19,045 nt of DNA from UQRS01 sp964481575 (GTDB lineage Bacteria > Bacillota > Clostridia > Oscillospirales > Acutalibacteraceae): positions 1 through 19,045 of the forward strand of contig CAYZTR010000044.1 of NCBI GenBank assembly GCA_964481575.1. The letters run 5' to 3'. The translations under genes and the position numbers were made by a program. A model generated the notes under the pieces. That model was not told the origin of the DNA. It did no database searches and was given only the letters and a program-made list of their open reading frames with translations. How positions within the stretch are numbered: position 1 is the first letter of the stretch; each line of letters begins with the position of its first letter. Positions 1 to 8,300 of the stretch are shown one piece after another.

Positions 1-2
1 GT

Positions 3-500
3 GTTAAAAACCAAAGGGACAAGGCTTTCGGTGTCAATGTTATATGTGGCGGCGATCCCCTGGAGATTTACACCAATAATGACGGAGAGGTCATTTTCAA
101 AAAATACTCCCCCATTGGGGAGTTGTCGGAGTTTGCTTCGGCTTTCGCCGATGCCATGGTGCATAACTGCGAGCTGCCCATTCTTATCTGCGACCGGGAT
201 CACTGTATTGCTGCGGCAGGTATCTCCCGCCGGGAGGTGCTGGAGCGGCGGGTGTCCCCTTATCTGGAGGAAATCATGGAAAACCGCCGGACGGTGATCA
301 ATAAGAAAGCCGACAATCGGCTTCTGCCGCCGCTGGAAGGACTGGAGCATTCCCTCGGGGTGGCGGCGCCCATCCTGACGGCCGGCGATGTGACCGGCGC
401 AGTGATTCTGCTTCAGGACGGGAACAGAGATCCCAGTGAGGCTGATGTGAAGATGGCACAGGTGGCCGCTGGATTTCTGGGCCGTCAAATGGAGGAATAA
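3..500 (+). CDS. spoVT: Stage V sporulation protein T, SpoVT (5'-truncated by window edge)
   Basis: SpoVT is a transcription factor of the forespore that tunes sigma-G dependent genes. It has an N-terminal AbrB-like DNA-binding hairpin and a C-terminal GAF domain. The visible frame is open to the left edge and ends with TAA at 498-500. It carries the AbrB-domain end GDPLEI, then GEVIFKKYSPIGEL, then a GAF domain with ICDRD near its start and the typical ending AAGFLGRQME. These match the SpoVT pattern I know from Bacillus and Clostridia. The 16 or so residues before GDPLEI do not look like the usual IPKEIRRTLRIRE stretch and their DNA is AT-richer, so the left end may be a divergent, rearranged or misassembled junction. 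The downstream neighbour is convergent. Confidence 0.85.
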   Translation, partial: VKNQRDKAFGVNVICGGDPLEIYTNNDGEVIFKKYSPIGELSEFASAFADAMVHNCELPILICDRDHCIAAAGISRREVLERRVSPYLEEIMENRRTVINKKADNRLLPPLEGLEHSLGVAAPILTAGDVTGAVILLQDGNRDPSEADVKMAQVAAGFLGRQMEE

Positions 501-546
501 AAGGCTGTGGTATGTGCCCTGTAGCGGGCCGTATGGCTGTATGACC

Positions 547-587
547 AAAAAAGCCGGGACAATGCTGCATTGCAGCATTGTCCCGGC
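547..587 (-). terminator. Intrinsic terminator between convergent spoVT and MFS gene
   Basis: A perfect inverted repeat with 17-base arms (553-569 and 571-587; GCCGGGACAATGCTGCA and its complement) is flanked on the plus-strand left by six A residues. On the minus strand this gives a GC-rich hairpin followed by TTTTTT, a strong terminator for the GH127-MFS transcript. On the plus strand the tail is only ATTCTTT, so it may also end spoVT, less efficiently. Confidence 0.85.
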
Positions 588-617
588 CATTCTTTGATAG
601 GGGTACTTATTCGGGGG

Positions 618-1793
618 TTATCTCAGCTGTGCCAGCTGGCGGTTCAGCCCCTCGGTCATCAGCAGCATCAGCAGGGCCAGCAGGAACAGGTACACAGGGT
701 ACAGGCCGATCTGGATATGGGCGGCGATCCAGCCAAATAGAGGCGGCATCAGGGTGCTGCCGGTATAGGCGCTGGCCATCTGGATCCCCACGATGGCCTG
801 GGAATTTTCCGGGCCGAAGTTGGCGGGGGTGGCGTGGATAATGGAGGGGTAAACCGGAGCGCAGCCCAGTCCGATGATCAACAGGCCCGCTAGGGCAAGG
901 ACGTGGCCAGGCAGGGGAATCGCCACCAAAAGAATGCCAGCCAGTATCACCAGGATGCCCCAGCGGATCAGCCGCCGGTCTCCCACCCGGTCAGCCAGGA
1001 ATCCGTTGAGAAACCGGCCGAAGGTGATCCCCAGATAAAACAGGGAGGCAAATCGGGCGGCCGTTTGTGCATCCACGCTCCGGAATTCTACCAGATAGCT
1101 GCTGGCCCACAGGCCGGCTGTGGCTTCCAGCGCGCAGTATCCGAAAAAGGCCAAGAGAATATAGGGGACACCGGGAATTTTCAGGGCGCCGGGTATTCCT
1201 ACCCGCCGGGCTTGCACCGGTGTACTTCCGTCAGCCAGCTTTTTGGCCTGTCGGCGCCACAGGGGTAAACTCAAAAACAGAAAGGCAGTCAGCACTATCT
1301 GGATGATGCCCACCGAGCGGTACCCCATTTGCCAGCCCAGGCCGCCGGACAGGCAATAGCCCATGATATACGGGCTAACCGAAGCGCCCACGCCCCAGAA
1401 ACAATGGAGCCAGCTCATATGCCGGGCATTGTAATGCAGGGCGACAAAATTATTCAGGGCTGCATCCACGCCGCCGGCGCCCAGCCCGTAGGGGATGGCC
1501 CACAGGCACAGGACCGGCACCGAACGGGAGCAGGAAAAGCCCAGCAGGGCGGTGGCGGTAATGCCGACGCTGATGGCTGTTACCAGCCCCGGCCCCAGTT
1601 TCCGGGTGAGCCGATCGGACAGCAGACTGGCCACAATGGTACCGGCAGCAATCATCATGGAAACAATGCCGGCGTAGGACAGGGGCGCATGGAATTCCTG
1701 GTGCATCACCGGCCAGGCCGAACCCAGCAAGGAGTCCGGCAGCCCCAGGCTGATAAAGGCCAGATATATCATACATAATAGCAAAGTTAGCAT
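618..1793 (-). CDS. MFS transporter, FucP-like sugar permease type
   Basis: The 391-residue product is a polytopic inner-membrane protein with about twelve hydrophobic segments, the usual length of a major facilitator. The loop 2-3 signature is visible as SDRLTRKLG near residues 59-67, and its repeat ADRVGDRR near 267-274 marks the second half. HCFWGVGASVSP (130-141) resembles the fucose/glucose permease branch. The start ATG at 1791-1793 is preceded by AAGGAA, which overlaps the stop of the GH127 gene (TAAGGAAG), so translation is probably coupled. Only 9 nt separate the two genes. The pairing with a glycosidase suggests a sugar or short oligosaccharide substrate. That assignment rests on context, and the exact substrate cannot be read from the sequence. 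Confidence 0.85.
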   Translation of the reverse strand: MLTLLLCMIYLAFISLGLPDSLLGSAWPVMHQEFHAPLSYAGIVSMMIAAGTIVASLLSDRLTRKLGPGLVTAISVGITATALLGFSCSRSVPVLCLWAIPYGLGAGGVDAALNNFVALHYNARHMSWLHCFWGVGASVSPYIMGYCLSGGLGWQMGYRSVGIIQIVLTAFLFLSLPLWRRQAKKLADGSTPVQARRVGIPGALKIPGVPYILLAFFGYCALEATAGLWASSYLVEFRSVDAQTAARFASLFYLGITFGRFLNGFLADRVGDRRLIRWGILVILAGILLVAIPLPGHVLALAGLLIIGLGCAPVYPSIIHATPANFGPENSQAIVGIQMASAYTGSTLMPPLFGWIAAHIQIGLYPVYLFLLALLMLLMTEGLNRQLAQLR

Positions 1794-1802
1794 GAAACTT
1801 CC

Positions 1803-3668
1803 TTACTTTTGCGCGTCCTGCAGGGCGGGGAATACGGTGAGCCGGATTTTGGCGGCGCCATAGGGGATCAGTTGCAGTCGGGTTTCCTCCCCCAGCTTCT
1901 GTTTCCCGCCCGGGAGCCGGGGCGTGAAGGTGTAATCCCCTTCCAGGATTTCCACCGTGCCGTCCAGATTATTCCGGACGCAGCGCACCTGCTGTTCCCG
2001 GGCATAATCCCAGTTTTCCAGCCGCCGGGCTGGCACCGTCAGGGTGGGCACCTGCAGATCGGCGTCCCAGCGGGTCGCCGTGCCGGGGGTATATTCCGGC
2101 AAAACGTCGGGAGAAACGGCGTACCGCCATTCCAGATCTGCTGTGGTATCATAAGCGGGGAATTCCGGCGTAGACCGGCCGGGAGCATCTACTGTTTTGC
2201 GGTTTCCCCGGGAACCCAGGGCATAAACCAGCGGACCCCGGGAGAACCAGACCCCCTGCTTCACCCGATGGGTTTCCACCTGACAGGCGAACGCCAGTTC
2301 CACCACCGTGTCGCCGGTGATGTCCAGGCAAAGATGTCCCTCTTCCGGCGGGGGGAGGGGTGCGCCGCCGCAGGAACCCGAAATCCCGGTAGCCCAGCCG
2401 GGCACCCGCAGCTTCAGCCGAAAGCTGCCCCGAGTCTCCACTTCCAGCCGGATGCTTTCCCGGAAGGGGTAGTCAGTGGTTTCGGTAATGGTAACCGGGA
2501 AGCCGTTCACCTGGGTTTCCAGCCGTGCAGGGCCATACAGGGCGGCAGTGACGGCACCTTCCGACACCCGGAACATCCGCCAGATATAATTGGGCATAAA
2601 CCGGTTCACGTTGCCGGTACAGCATTCGGTGGCGGGGCAGGGGCGGAAGCTCATCCACTGGCAGCCCTTATAAAAATCGTTATGGTTGGAGGTGGCGGTA
2701 AGGATCACCTGATTGGCGCAGGACAGATATTGCAGCGCCGTAAAATCCTCCAGTACCGAGCCCTGGCCTGCGTTAAAGACGCAGTTTTCCAGCAGATCGC
2801 CATAGTGGGGATTCCCGGTGATGGCGTAGAAATACCCCAGGGACCAGGTCATATCGCTGATGTTGCAGGTTTCATAGCTTTCATAATAATCATTGGAGGT
2901 CAGGAATTCGCTGGAGCTGTGACAGCCCCCAGGCAGCATAAAATCCCGCTCCAGTTTGTCATACGCACGGGTGGAATACCGCAGGTACAGCTTCTTACCG
3001 GTGACGCCGTAAAGGATGACCCCCAGCTTGGAGATCTCATTGTAGGAGACCCCATGGGCATAGGGCTTTTTCCGGGAAAGGGCCACCGGCCCGGCCGAAT
3101 CCCACTGGCACCGGAAATTGAACCGATCATAAGCGGCCACGGCCTGCTGCAAAAAGGCCCGGTTGCCGGTTTCCTGATACAGCCACACCAAAATTTCCAC
3201 ATGCAGCACGTTCCGGCCGTTGGAAAGATCGGTGGGGCAGCCCAGATAATGCCGGGACAGGGCTTCCACGATGCGGGGATCCCCGTTGGCCTCATACAGG
3301 GCAATGCAGGACCGGAAGAAAACCACATGGGGCCAACGGTTGAACTGCTGGGGATCCCGCAGAGAACGGGGACCCAGGTATCCGTCGGTATCGGCCAGAT
3401 CCAGGGTGCGGTAAATCATACCGCTGGCCTCTTCCAGGGCGGCAGCATCCCCCAACAGAATGGCGCAGCGCAGATAGCCGTCCAGCCAATAACCCGTCTG
3501 CTCATAGGGCCACCAGCCGGCGTCCTTTTGCAGCATTTGTTCCGGGTCTCCCCAGAAGGGTTGATGAAACGGGTAACCCGCCACGGTGATATGCCCGGTC
3601 AGACCTGCCATTTGTGTTTCCAGATATTGGCGAAGCCAGCCGCGGGGTGTGATTTGCAGCTTTTGCAT
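1803..3668 (-). CDS. Glycoside hydrolase family 127 / DUF1680, putative beta-L-arabinofuranosidase
   Basis: The 621-residue protein fits the GH127 architecture of an (alpha/alpha)6 barrel followed by beta-sandwich domains. Family metal and catalytic motifs are recognisable: an ETC motif (Glu266, Cys268) and ECCTGN (Cys349, Cys350). In characterised GH127 enzymes the corresponding Cys/Glu cluster binds zinc and one Cys is the nucleophile. The start was set at 3666-3668 because AAGGAGG lies 9-10 nt upstream. A longer frame adds 42 residues but has no ribosome site and would run through the promoter. There is no signal peptide, so the enzyme is probably cytosolic and acts on imported L-arabinofuranosides. 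It lies first in an operon with the MFS transporter. Substrate is inferred, since DUF1680 proteins also include GH137/142/146-like activities. Confidence 0.85.
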   Translation of the reverse strand: MQKLQITPRGWLRQYLETQMAGLTGHITVAGYPFHQPFWGDPEQMLQKDAGWWPYEQTGYWLDGYLRCAILLGDAAALEEASGMIYRTLDLADTDGYLGPRSLRDPQQFNRWPHVVFFRSCIALYEANGDPRIVEALSRHYLGCPTDLSNGRNVLHVEILVWLYQETGNRAFLQQAVAAYDRFNFRCQWDSAGPVALSRKKPYAHGVSYNEISKLGVILYGVTGKKLYLRYSTRAYDKLERDFMLPGGCHSSSEFLTSNDYYESYETCNISDMTWSLGYFYAITGNPHYGDLLENCVFNAGQGSVLEDFTALQYLSCANQVILTATSNHNDFYKGCQWMSFRPCPATECCTGNVNRFMPNYIWRMFRVSEGAVTAALYGPARLETQVNGFPVTITETTDYPFRESIRLEVETRGSFRLKLRVPGWATGISGSCGGAPLPPPEEGHLCLDITGDTVVELAFACQVETHRVKQGVWFSRGPLVYALGSRGNRKTVDAPGRSTPEFPAYDTTADLEWRYAVSPDVLPEYTPGTATRWDADLQVPTLTVPARRLENWDYAREQQVRCVRNNLDGTVEILEGDYTFTPRLPGGKQKLGEETRLQLIPYGAAKIRLTVFPALQDAQK

Positions 3669-3710
3669 AGAAGAAATCCTCCTTTTCGGCAGGGTGGATG
3701 GATTGGCTTC

Positions 3711-3739
3711 ATTATAGCAAGACCTCTTCAAAATTTCCA
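3711..3739 (-). promoter_or_regulatory. Predicted sigma-A promoter for GH127-MFS operon
   Basis: On the minus strand a perfect TATAAT (-10, plus coordinates 3711-3716) carries an extended TGC just upstream, and a weak -35 TGGAAA (3734-3739) lies 17 bp away. It sits 43 nt before the chosen GH127 start and back-to-back with the promoter of the cohesin lipoprotein. Confidence 0.6.
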
Positions 3740-3793
3740 GCCATTTCTTGCCTGCCATTGGACAAATTTTGACATCTCTGCCGCAACCCTCCA

Positions 3794-3821
3794 TTGACTA
3801 ATTAAAATTTTTTGATATAAT
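3794..3821 (+). promoter_or_regulatory. Predicted sigma-A promoter for the cohesin-like lipoprotein
   Basis: TTGACT (3794-3799) and TATAAT (3816-3821) are separated by 16 bp with an AT-rich spacer. The lipoprotein ATG follows 56 nt after the -10. This is one of the better promoters in the window. Confidence 0.8.
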
Positions 3822-3877
3822 AGAAGAAAAATCGCCTGGCGCAGCCCATGGGCGGGCCTGGCAAAAGGAGCTTTCTT

Positions 3878-4549
3878 ATGAAGAAATTACTTGCTGTTCT
3901 TTTGATTTGCACGCTGGTGCTGGGGCTTTGCGGATTGGCCGCCTGTAACCGGGCCGGGGAGGACGCCTCTGCTTCCGACACGGAGGCCATCGGCTCCGGG
4001 ACCACGGCTGTCACGTCCGGCGGGACTGTGACCTTGGAGGAGACGGATTCAGATGGGGCCGCAGCTTCCGGCGAGACGGATACCAACGATACGGCCAATG
4101 AAGCAGGTGCTGCGGGTGCGGCTGTGGCCGCCAACGATGTCAAGGCTCAGACCGGCAAGACGGTGGTGGTGCCGGTGACTTTTTCTGATTTGGATTCTGT
4201 AGCCCAATATGGTGACGGTACGCTGGCGGGCATTGATTTCAATGTTACTTTTGATCCTGCTGTGCTGTCCTTTGAAAAGGTGGAGTCTCCCCTGGCCGGA
4301 AACTGGGCGGTGGATTCCGGAGAGGTGGAAGCTGGCAATATCCGGATCATGATGTATGAAAACAGCCTTCGCGGTTCAAAGCTCTCCGGGGAGCTGCAGG
4401 TGGCAAACCTGACCTTTACCGTGCTGAGTGGTGCTCCGTCCGGAGATACCTCCGTAACCATTTCCGTGGGCGATTTGTGCGATTCCCAGGGGAACAATGC
4501 CCTGGCCGGGCATATTGCCGGCGGCACCACGGTGGTAACCGTCAAGTAA
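3878..4549 (+). CDS. Lipoprotein with a single C-terminal cohesin-like domain
   Basis: The 223-residue product starts with a lipoprotein signal peptide: MKK, a hydrophobic core, then the lipobox LAAC with Cys23 as lipid attachment site. Residues 24 to about 88 form a low-complexity linker rich in Thr, Ser, Asp, Gly and Ala. The rest (about 89-223) resembles a cohesin beta-sandwich: VKAQTGKTVVVPVTF, then GIDFNVTFDPAVLSFEKV, then LANLTF-like and TSVTISVGDL stretches. Cohesins bind dockerin modules, as in cellulosomes, so this could hold a dockerin-bearing enzyme on the cell surface, but no dockerin gene is visible here. ATG 3878 is chosen for AAAGGAG 7 nt upstream. An upstream in-frame ATG at 3848 would spoil the signal peptide. 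The gene is monocistronic, between its own promoter and terminator. Confidence 0.8.
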   Translation: MKKLLAVLLICTLVLGLCGLAACNRAGEDASASDTEAIGSGTTAVTSGGTVTLEETDSDGAAASGETDTNDTANEAGAAGAAVAANDVKAQTGKTVVVPVTFSDLDSVAQYGDGTLAGIDFNVTFDPAVLSFEKVESPLAGNWAVDSGEVEAGNIRIMMYENSLRGSKLSGELQVANLTFTVLSGAPSGDTSVTISVGDLCDSQGNNALAGHIAGGTTVVTVK

Positions 4550-4571
4550 ACCGGAAGCGGAAAACAGATGC

Positions 4572-4611
4572 AACAGACTGTAAGCCCCAAGGGGATTGCA
4601 GTCTGTTTTTT
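4572..4611 (+). terminator. Intrinsic terminator of the cohesin-like lipoprotein gene
   Basis: AACAGACTG pairs with CAGTCTGTT, with an inner CCCC/GGGG stem, followed by a run of six to seven T (4605-4611). It begins 23 nt after the stop codon. Confidence 0.85.
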
Positions 4612-4613
4612 AT

Positions 4614-4663
4614 ATGCCGGCATAGGGGGAATATCATGCCGGCACGGGGGTATCATGCCGGCA
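4614..4663. repeat. Three palindromic TGCCGGCA boxes upstream of the Cu/Zn SOD gene
   Basis: The self-complementary octamer TGCCGGCA occurs at 4615-4622, 4637-4644 and 4656-4663, each preceded by TAT(C)A and followed by a G-rich stretch. Start-to-start spacings are 22 and 19 bp. They lie immediately downstream of the preceding terminator and upstream of the probable sod promoter, a position suited to an operator array. No regulator is identified. Confidence 0.55.
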
Positions 4664-4681
4664 GTGGCGGCGTTTTTTGCC

Positions 4682-4712
4682 TTGCACGCCCATTGCTGCG
4701 GCCGCATATACT
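4682..4712 (+). promoter_or_regulatory. Possible promoter of the Cu/Zn SOD gene with a long spacer
   Basis: TTGCAC (4682-4687) and TATACT (4707-4712) are separated by 19 bp, longer than optimal. The spacer ends in the perfect palindrome TGCGGCCGCA (4697-4706). A 19-bp spacer containing a dyad is typical of promoters activated by MerR-family proteins. Here that is only a suggestion, because the dyad is not centred in the spacer. Confidence 0.4.
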
Positions 4713-4734
4713 GCACTGAATGGGAGGGAATAAG

Positions 4735-5220
4735 ATGCAATATGCTTTGGAAAATCCGGTTCTGTTTCTCAGCACCCGGCGGCCCGGAGCTGTGGCCCAC
4801 ATTCGCGGATCGGAGGACCATCCGCAGCTGCGGGGCACGGCGGCCTTTTATCCGGCGGCCGGAGGCGTGTTTGTTGTTACCCAGGTGTGCGGGCTGCCCT
4901 GGAGCCAGGCCGCCTGCGGGAAGGACATTTTTGCCATGCACATTCACAGCGGCGCCCCTTGTGCCGGAACGTCGGAGGATCCCTTTGCCGACACGGGGAT
5001 GCATTACAATCCCAAGGACTGCCCGCATCCGGCCCATGCCGGGGATCTGCCGCCGCTGTTTTCCAACAGGGGCTATGCTTTTTGCGCCGTGTTTACTAAC
5101 CGCTTTACCCTGGAGCAGGTGCGGGGCAGGACGGTAATCCTCCACGCCATGCCAGACGATTTTACCAGTCAGCCTGCTGGAAACGCCGGCAAAAAGATTG
5201 CTTGTGGCGTCATTCGATGA
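4735..5220 (+). CDS. Cu/Zn superoxide dismutase family protein without signal peptide
   Basis: The family converts superoxide to oxygen and hydrogen peroxide. The 161-residue product keeps every expected metal ligand: His69 and His71 in AMHIHSG, bridging His90 in GMHYNP, His98, His101 and Asp104 in CPHPAHAGD, and His137 in ILHAMPDD. The disulfide pair is likely Cys76 and Cys157 (ACGVI). The residue matching the active-site arginine (Arg143 of SOD1) is Lys154 in GNAGKKIACG. No signal peptide or lipobox is present, whereas most bacterial SodC proteins are exported. The start at 4735 is preceded by GGGAGGG with a 6-nt gap; an ATG at 4720 lies before that ribosome site and is unlikely. Enzyme activity and location are inferred from family knowledge. 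Confidence 0.88.
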   Translation: MQYALENPVLFLSTRRPGAVAHIRGSEDHPQLRGTAAFYPAAGGVFVVTQVCGLPWSQAACGKDIFAMHIHSGAPCAGTSEDPFADTGMHYNPKDCPHPAHAGDLPPLFSNRGYAFCAVFTNRFTLEQVRGRTVILHAMPDDFTSQPAGNAGKKIACGVIR

Positions 5221-5277
5221 CCACGCCATGGCCACGGGCCTTCGCCCCCTTGCACTCCCCTGCAACTTGATGCACAT

Positions 5278-5321
5278 AAAACATCCCGGAGACGCCAAGT
5301 GCTGGCACCTTCGGGATGTTT
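5278..5321. terminator. Bidirectional terminator between convergent SOD and RND genes
   Basis: AAACATCCCG (5278-5287) pairs with CGGGATGTTT (5312-5321), with an inner GCCA/TGGC stem. The plus tail is TTTCATT and the minus tail is TTTTATG, so it can serve both convergent genes. Confidence 0.7.
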
Positions 5322-5329
5322 CATTGCAT

Positions 5330-5359
5330 CCGGAGACACCGTTCCATGGGTGCCTCCGG
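5330..5359. other. Stem-loop just downstream of the RND gene
   Basis: CCGGAGACACC (5330-5340) pairs with GGTGCCTCCGG (5349-5359), one mismatch, 8-nt loop. There is no good T-run, so it may be an mRNA 3'-end stabiliser or a companion of the adjacent terminator. Confidence 0.4.
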
Positions 5360-5381
5360 TTTCCGTTTACGTGACAAAGGA

Positions 5382-8300
5382 TTAGTTGTTCTCCGGCGCT
5401 GGGGGTTCGGCAGTGGGCTTCTGGGACGCTTCCTCCTGAAGCTGGGCCAGAAATGCTGCGGCGTCATCCGGAAGCTGATCCAAATCGCCTTCGCCCACGT
5501 CCACCTGCTTCATTTCCTTCCGGCGGAACAGGATCTCATACATCACCGGCACAATATACAGGGTCATCAGGGTGGCGTACAGCAGGCCGCCTACCACAAC
5601 CAGGGCCATGCCCCGGGCCATGACACTTCCGGAATCCCGGCTGAAAATCATGGTACACATGGCAAGGATGGTAGTCAGGGCTGTCATGAGAATGGGGCGC
5701 ATCCGGGTACGGCCGGAGGCCACCAGAGCCTGCCGTTTGGTCAGACCGCCGAAGCGCAGCTGGTTGGTGTAATCCACAAACACAATCCCGTTGTTCACCA
5801 CCACGCCTGCCAGCACCAGGAAGCCCATCATACTCATCAGGGACAAAGGCTCCTGCCCCAGGAACAGCGCCAGCATTCCGCCGGTAAAGGCCAAGGGAAT
5901 GGTGAACAGCACAATAAAGGGGGACAGCAGACTCTGGAACTGGGCTACCATAATCAGATAAATGAACAGCAGAGCCAGGGCAATCATTTGCAGCATTTGG
6001 GACATCATATCGGCCACCGAGCTGGTTTCGCCTGCCAGCTCCACCGTAACCCCCGCCGGCGGCTGATAGGCATCCAGCTGCGTCTTCAACTGGCGGCTCA
6101 GCAGGGTGGTATTATACCCCTCTGCCGTGTCGGCGGTGACGGCCATGGTGCGGGTCTGGTTTTCCCGGGTGATGGAGGCCACACCGGTACCGTACTCCAG
6201 GCTGGCAAACTCCCGCAGTTTATGAGTTTCCGTTACGGTTTCCCCTTGCGTCCCAGTAACGGTGGACTGAATTTCCTGATCCAGCAGGGTGTCCAGAGTC
6301 ACAGGATCCCGGGTATCGGTTACGGTGATTTCCATTTCCGTCCCGTCAATGGTGACGGAGGTGGAGTCTGCCTCGGTTTGGAGGGCTGCGGAAACCTCCT
6401 GATACACCTGGGCGGTGGTCAACCCCAGTTTCATGGCTGCGTCCCGGTCAATGACCAGGTGTGCCACAGGGTCGCCTTCTTCCTGCCCATTGGAGACGTT
6501 TTCAAAGCCTTCCACCGCCGAAACCATCTCCATAATATCCTGGCTGGCGGAGAGCAGATCTTCCAGATGATTGCCGCGCAGATCAATTTCCAACCCACCG
6601 GACAGCTCACTCATGGACATGCTGGAGGATGCCGTTACCACCGTCTCACAGTCCAAAGGCGCCAGGGCTGTCTCCAACTGTTGGCAGACGGCGTCGGTAT
6701 CGGCGCCCTCTTGCAGCAACAGGAAATAAACATAATGGCTGGTGTCGGTACCGCCGCCGGCTGTGGAGACCATGGAGAGGGTCACAGACTGGCTCATGCC
6801 GCCTACCGTTTCCACCCCGGAGACAGACAGGACTGCGTCCATCACCTGGTCGGCCAGGACGAAGGCTTCCTCCTTCTGGGTGTCTTCGGGAACCTCCATG
6901 GTGATTTCCACCTGGTTGCTGCCGGTTTCAGGCAGCATGACAATGCCGGTTCGCACCACCTGGAATACGCTGAGCCCCAGCAGCAACACGGCCAGAAGAA
7001 GGGGAAGCGCCTTATGATTCAGAGCAAAGGTCAGGGATTTTTCATACCCCTTCAGCAGCTGATCAAACAGCTTGTGGGATTTGGGTTTGCTGCGGCGCAG
7101 CAGGGTATTGCTCATGGTGGGCACCACCGTCAGGGCCACCAGCAGGGAGGAAAGCAGACTGTAGGCAATAGTCAGACCCATATCGGTCAGCAGTTCCCGG
7201 GTCAGTCCGCTGGAAAACACCAGCGGCAAAAACACGCAGATGGTAGTCAGGGTGGAGGCCGCTACGGCGCCGGTAACCTGTTTGGCGCCCTGCACCGCCG
7301 CACGGCCCAGGGAAACACCCCGGTTCCGGAGCCGGTAGATATTTTCAATGACTACCACCGAATTATCCACCAGCATTCCGATTCCCAGGGTCAGGCCGGA
7401 CAGGGAGATCATATTGATGGAAATGTCGCTGAAATACATGAGAACAATGGTCAGCAATACGCTGAAAGGGATGCTGAAGGCTACCACCAGCGTAGGGCCA
7501 GGATCCCGCAGGAACAGCAGCAGCACCAGCATGGCCAGCAGGGCGCCCCACAGGAGATTTTGTACCAGTGCATGCAGAATCAGGTCAATATAGTCCCCCT
7601 GATCCATGAAGCTGGTAATATGCAGGCCGGGGTGCTCGGATTCCAGCTGGGCCATGGCCGCCCGGCATTGGTCGGACACATCGTTGGTGCCGGCGGTGCT
7701 GCTTTTGAAAATGGACAGCACCACAGCGTCCTCCCCGTTGGCTCTGGCGTAGACATCGCCGCTGTTATCGATCAGGGTTACGTCGGCCACGTCGGACAGG
7801 CGCACGTCTCCGATCCCCTCCGGGCTGCAGAGCAGGGTACCTGAGATGGTTTCCAGGCTGTCATAGGCATCCCCGATTTTCAGCAGCCACTGGTTGCCCT
7901 CTCCGTCGTTGAGATAGCCGGCGGGCATGGCAAAGTTCTGGGCATAAATCATGGCCGACAGGGTTGACAGATCCAGCAGGGTGTCCAGATTCGCTGCCTG
8001 CAGGGCAGTCTCCCGGCTGGACTGATAAGTGGTCAGGCTGGACTGATACTGGGCGTCGGCCTCTGCAAGCTGGGCCTGGGCGGTATCCAGCTGGGCCCTG
8101 GAGGAGGCCAGCTGGGTTTCGGCTGCTTCCAGCTTGGCCTGAGCGCTGCCAAATCCGGCAGCTGCTTCCATTTTGGCTACCTGGATGTCCTCATAAGACA
8201 TGCCGGTTTCGGCCAGGGCGGTTTCATACTGCGCCACCACCGTTTGCGTCAGGGTGAGCTGCCCCTGCAAAGCGGCGATTTCTCCGTCCAGCTGGGTCAG

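Noticed and set aside
1809..3797. 662-codon open frame on + opposite the GH127 gene
   Set aside because: It is antisense to a gene with clear family motifs, has low-complexity Gly/Ile/His/Gln-rich text without a recognisable domain, and no ribosome site or promoter. It arises from the codon bias of the true gene.
5316..7844. 842-codon open frame on + opposite the RND gene
   Set aside because: Its product is His/Gln/Gly-rich nonsense, the typical mirror of a GC-rich membrane protein gene. The RND motifs on the minus strand are unambiguous.
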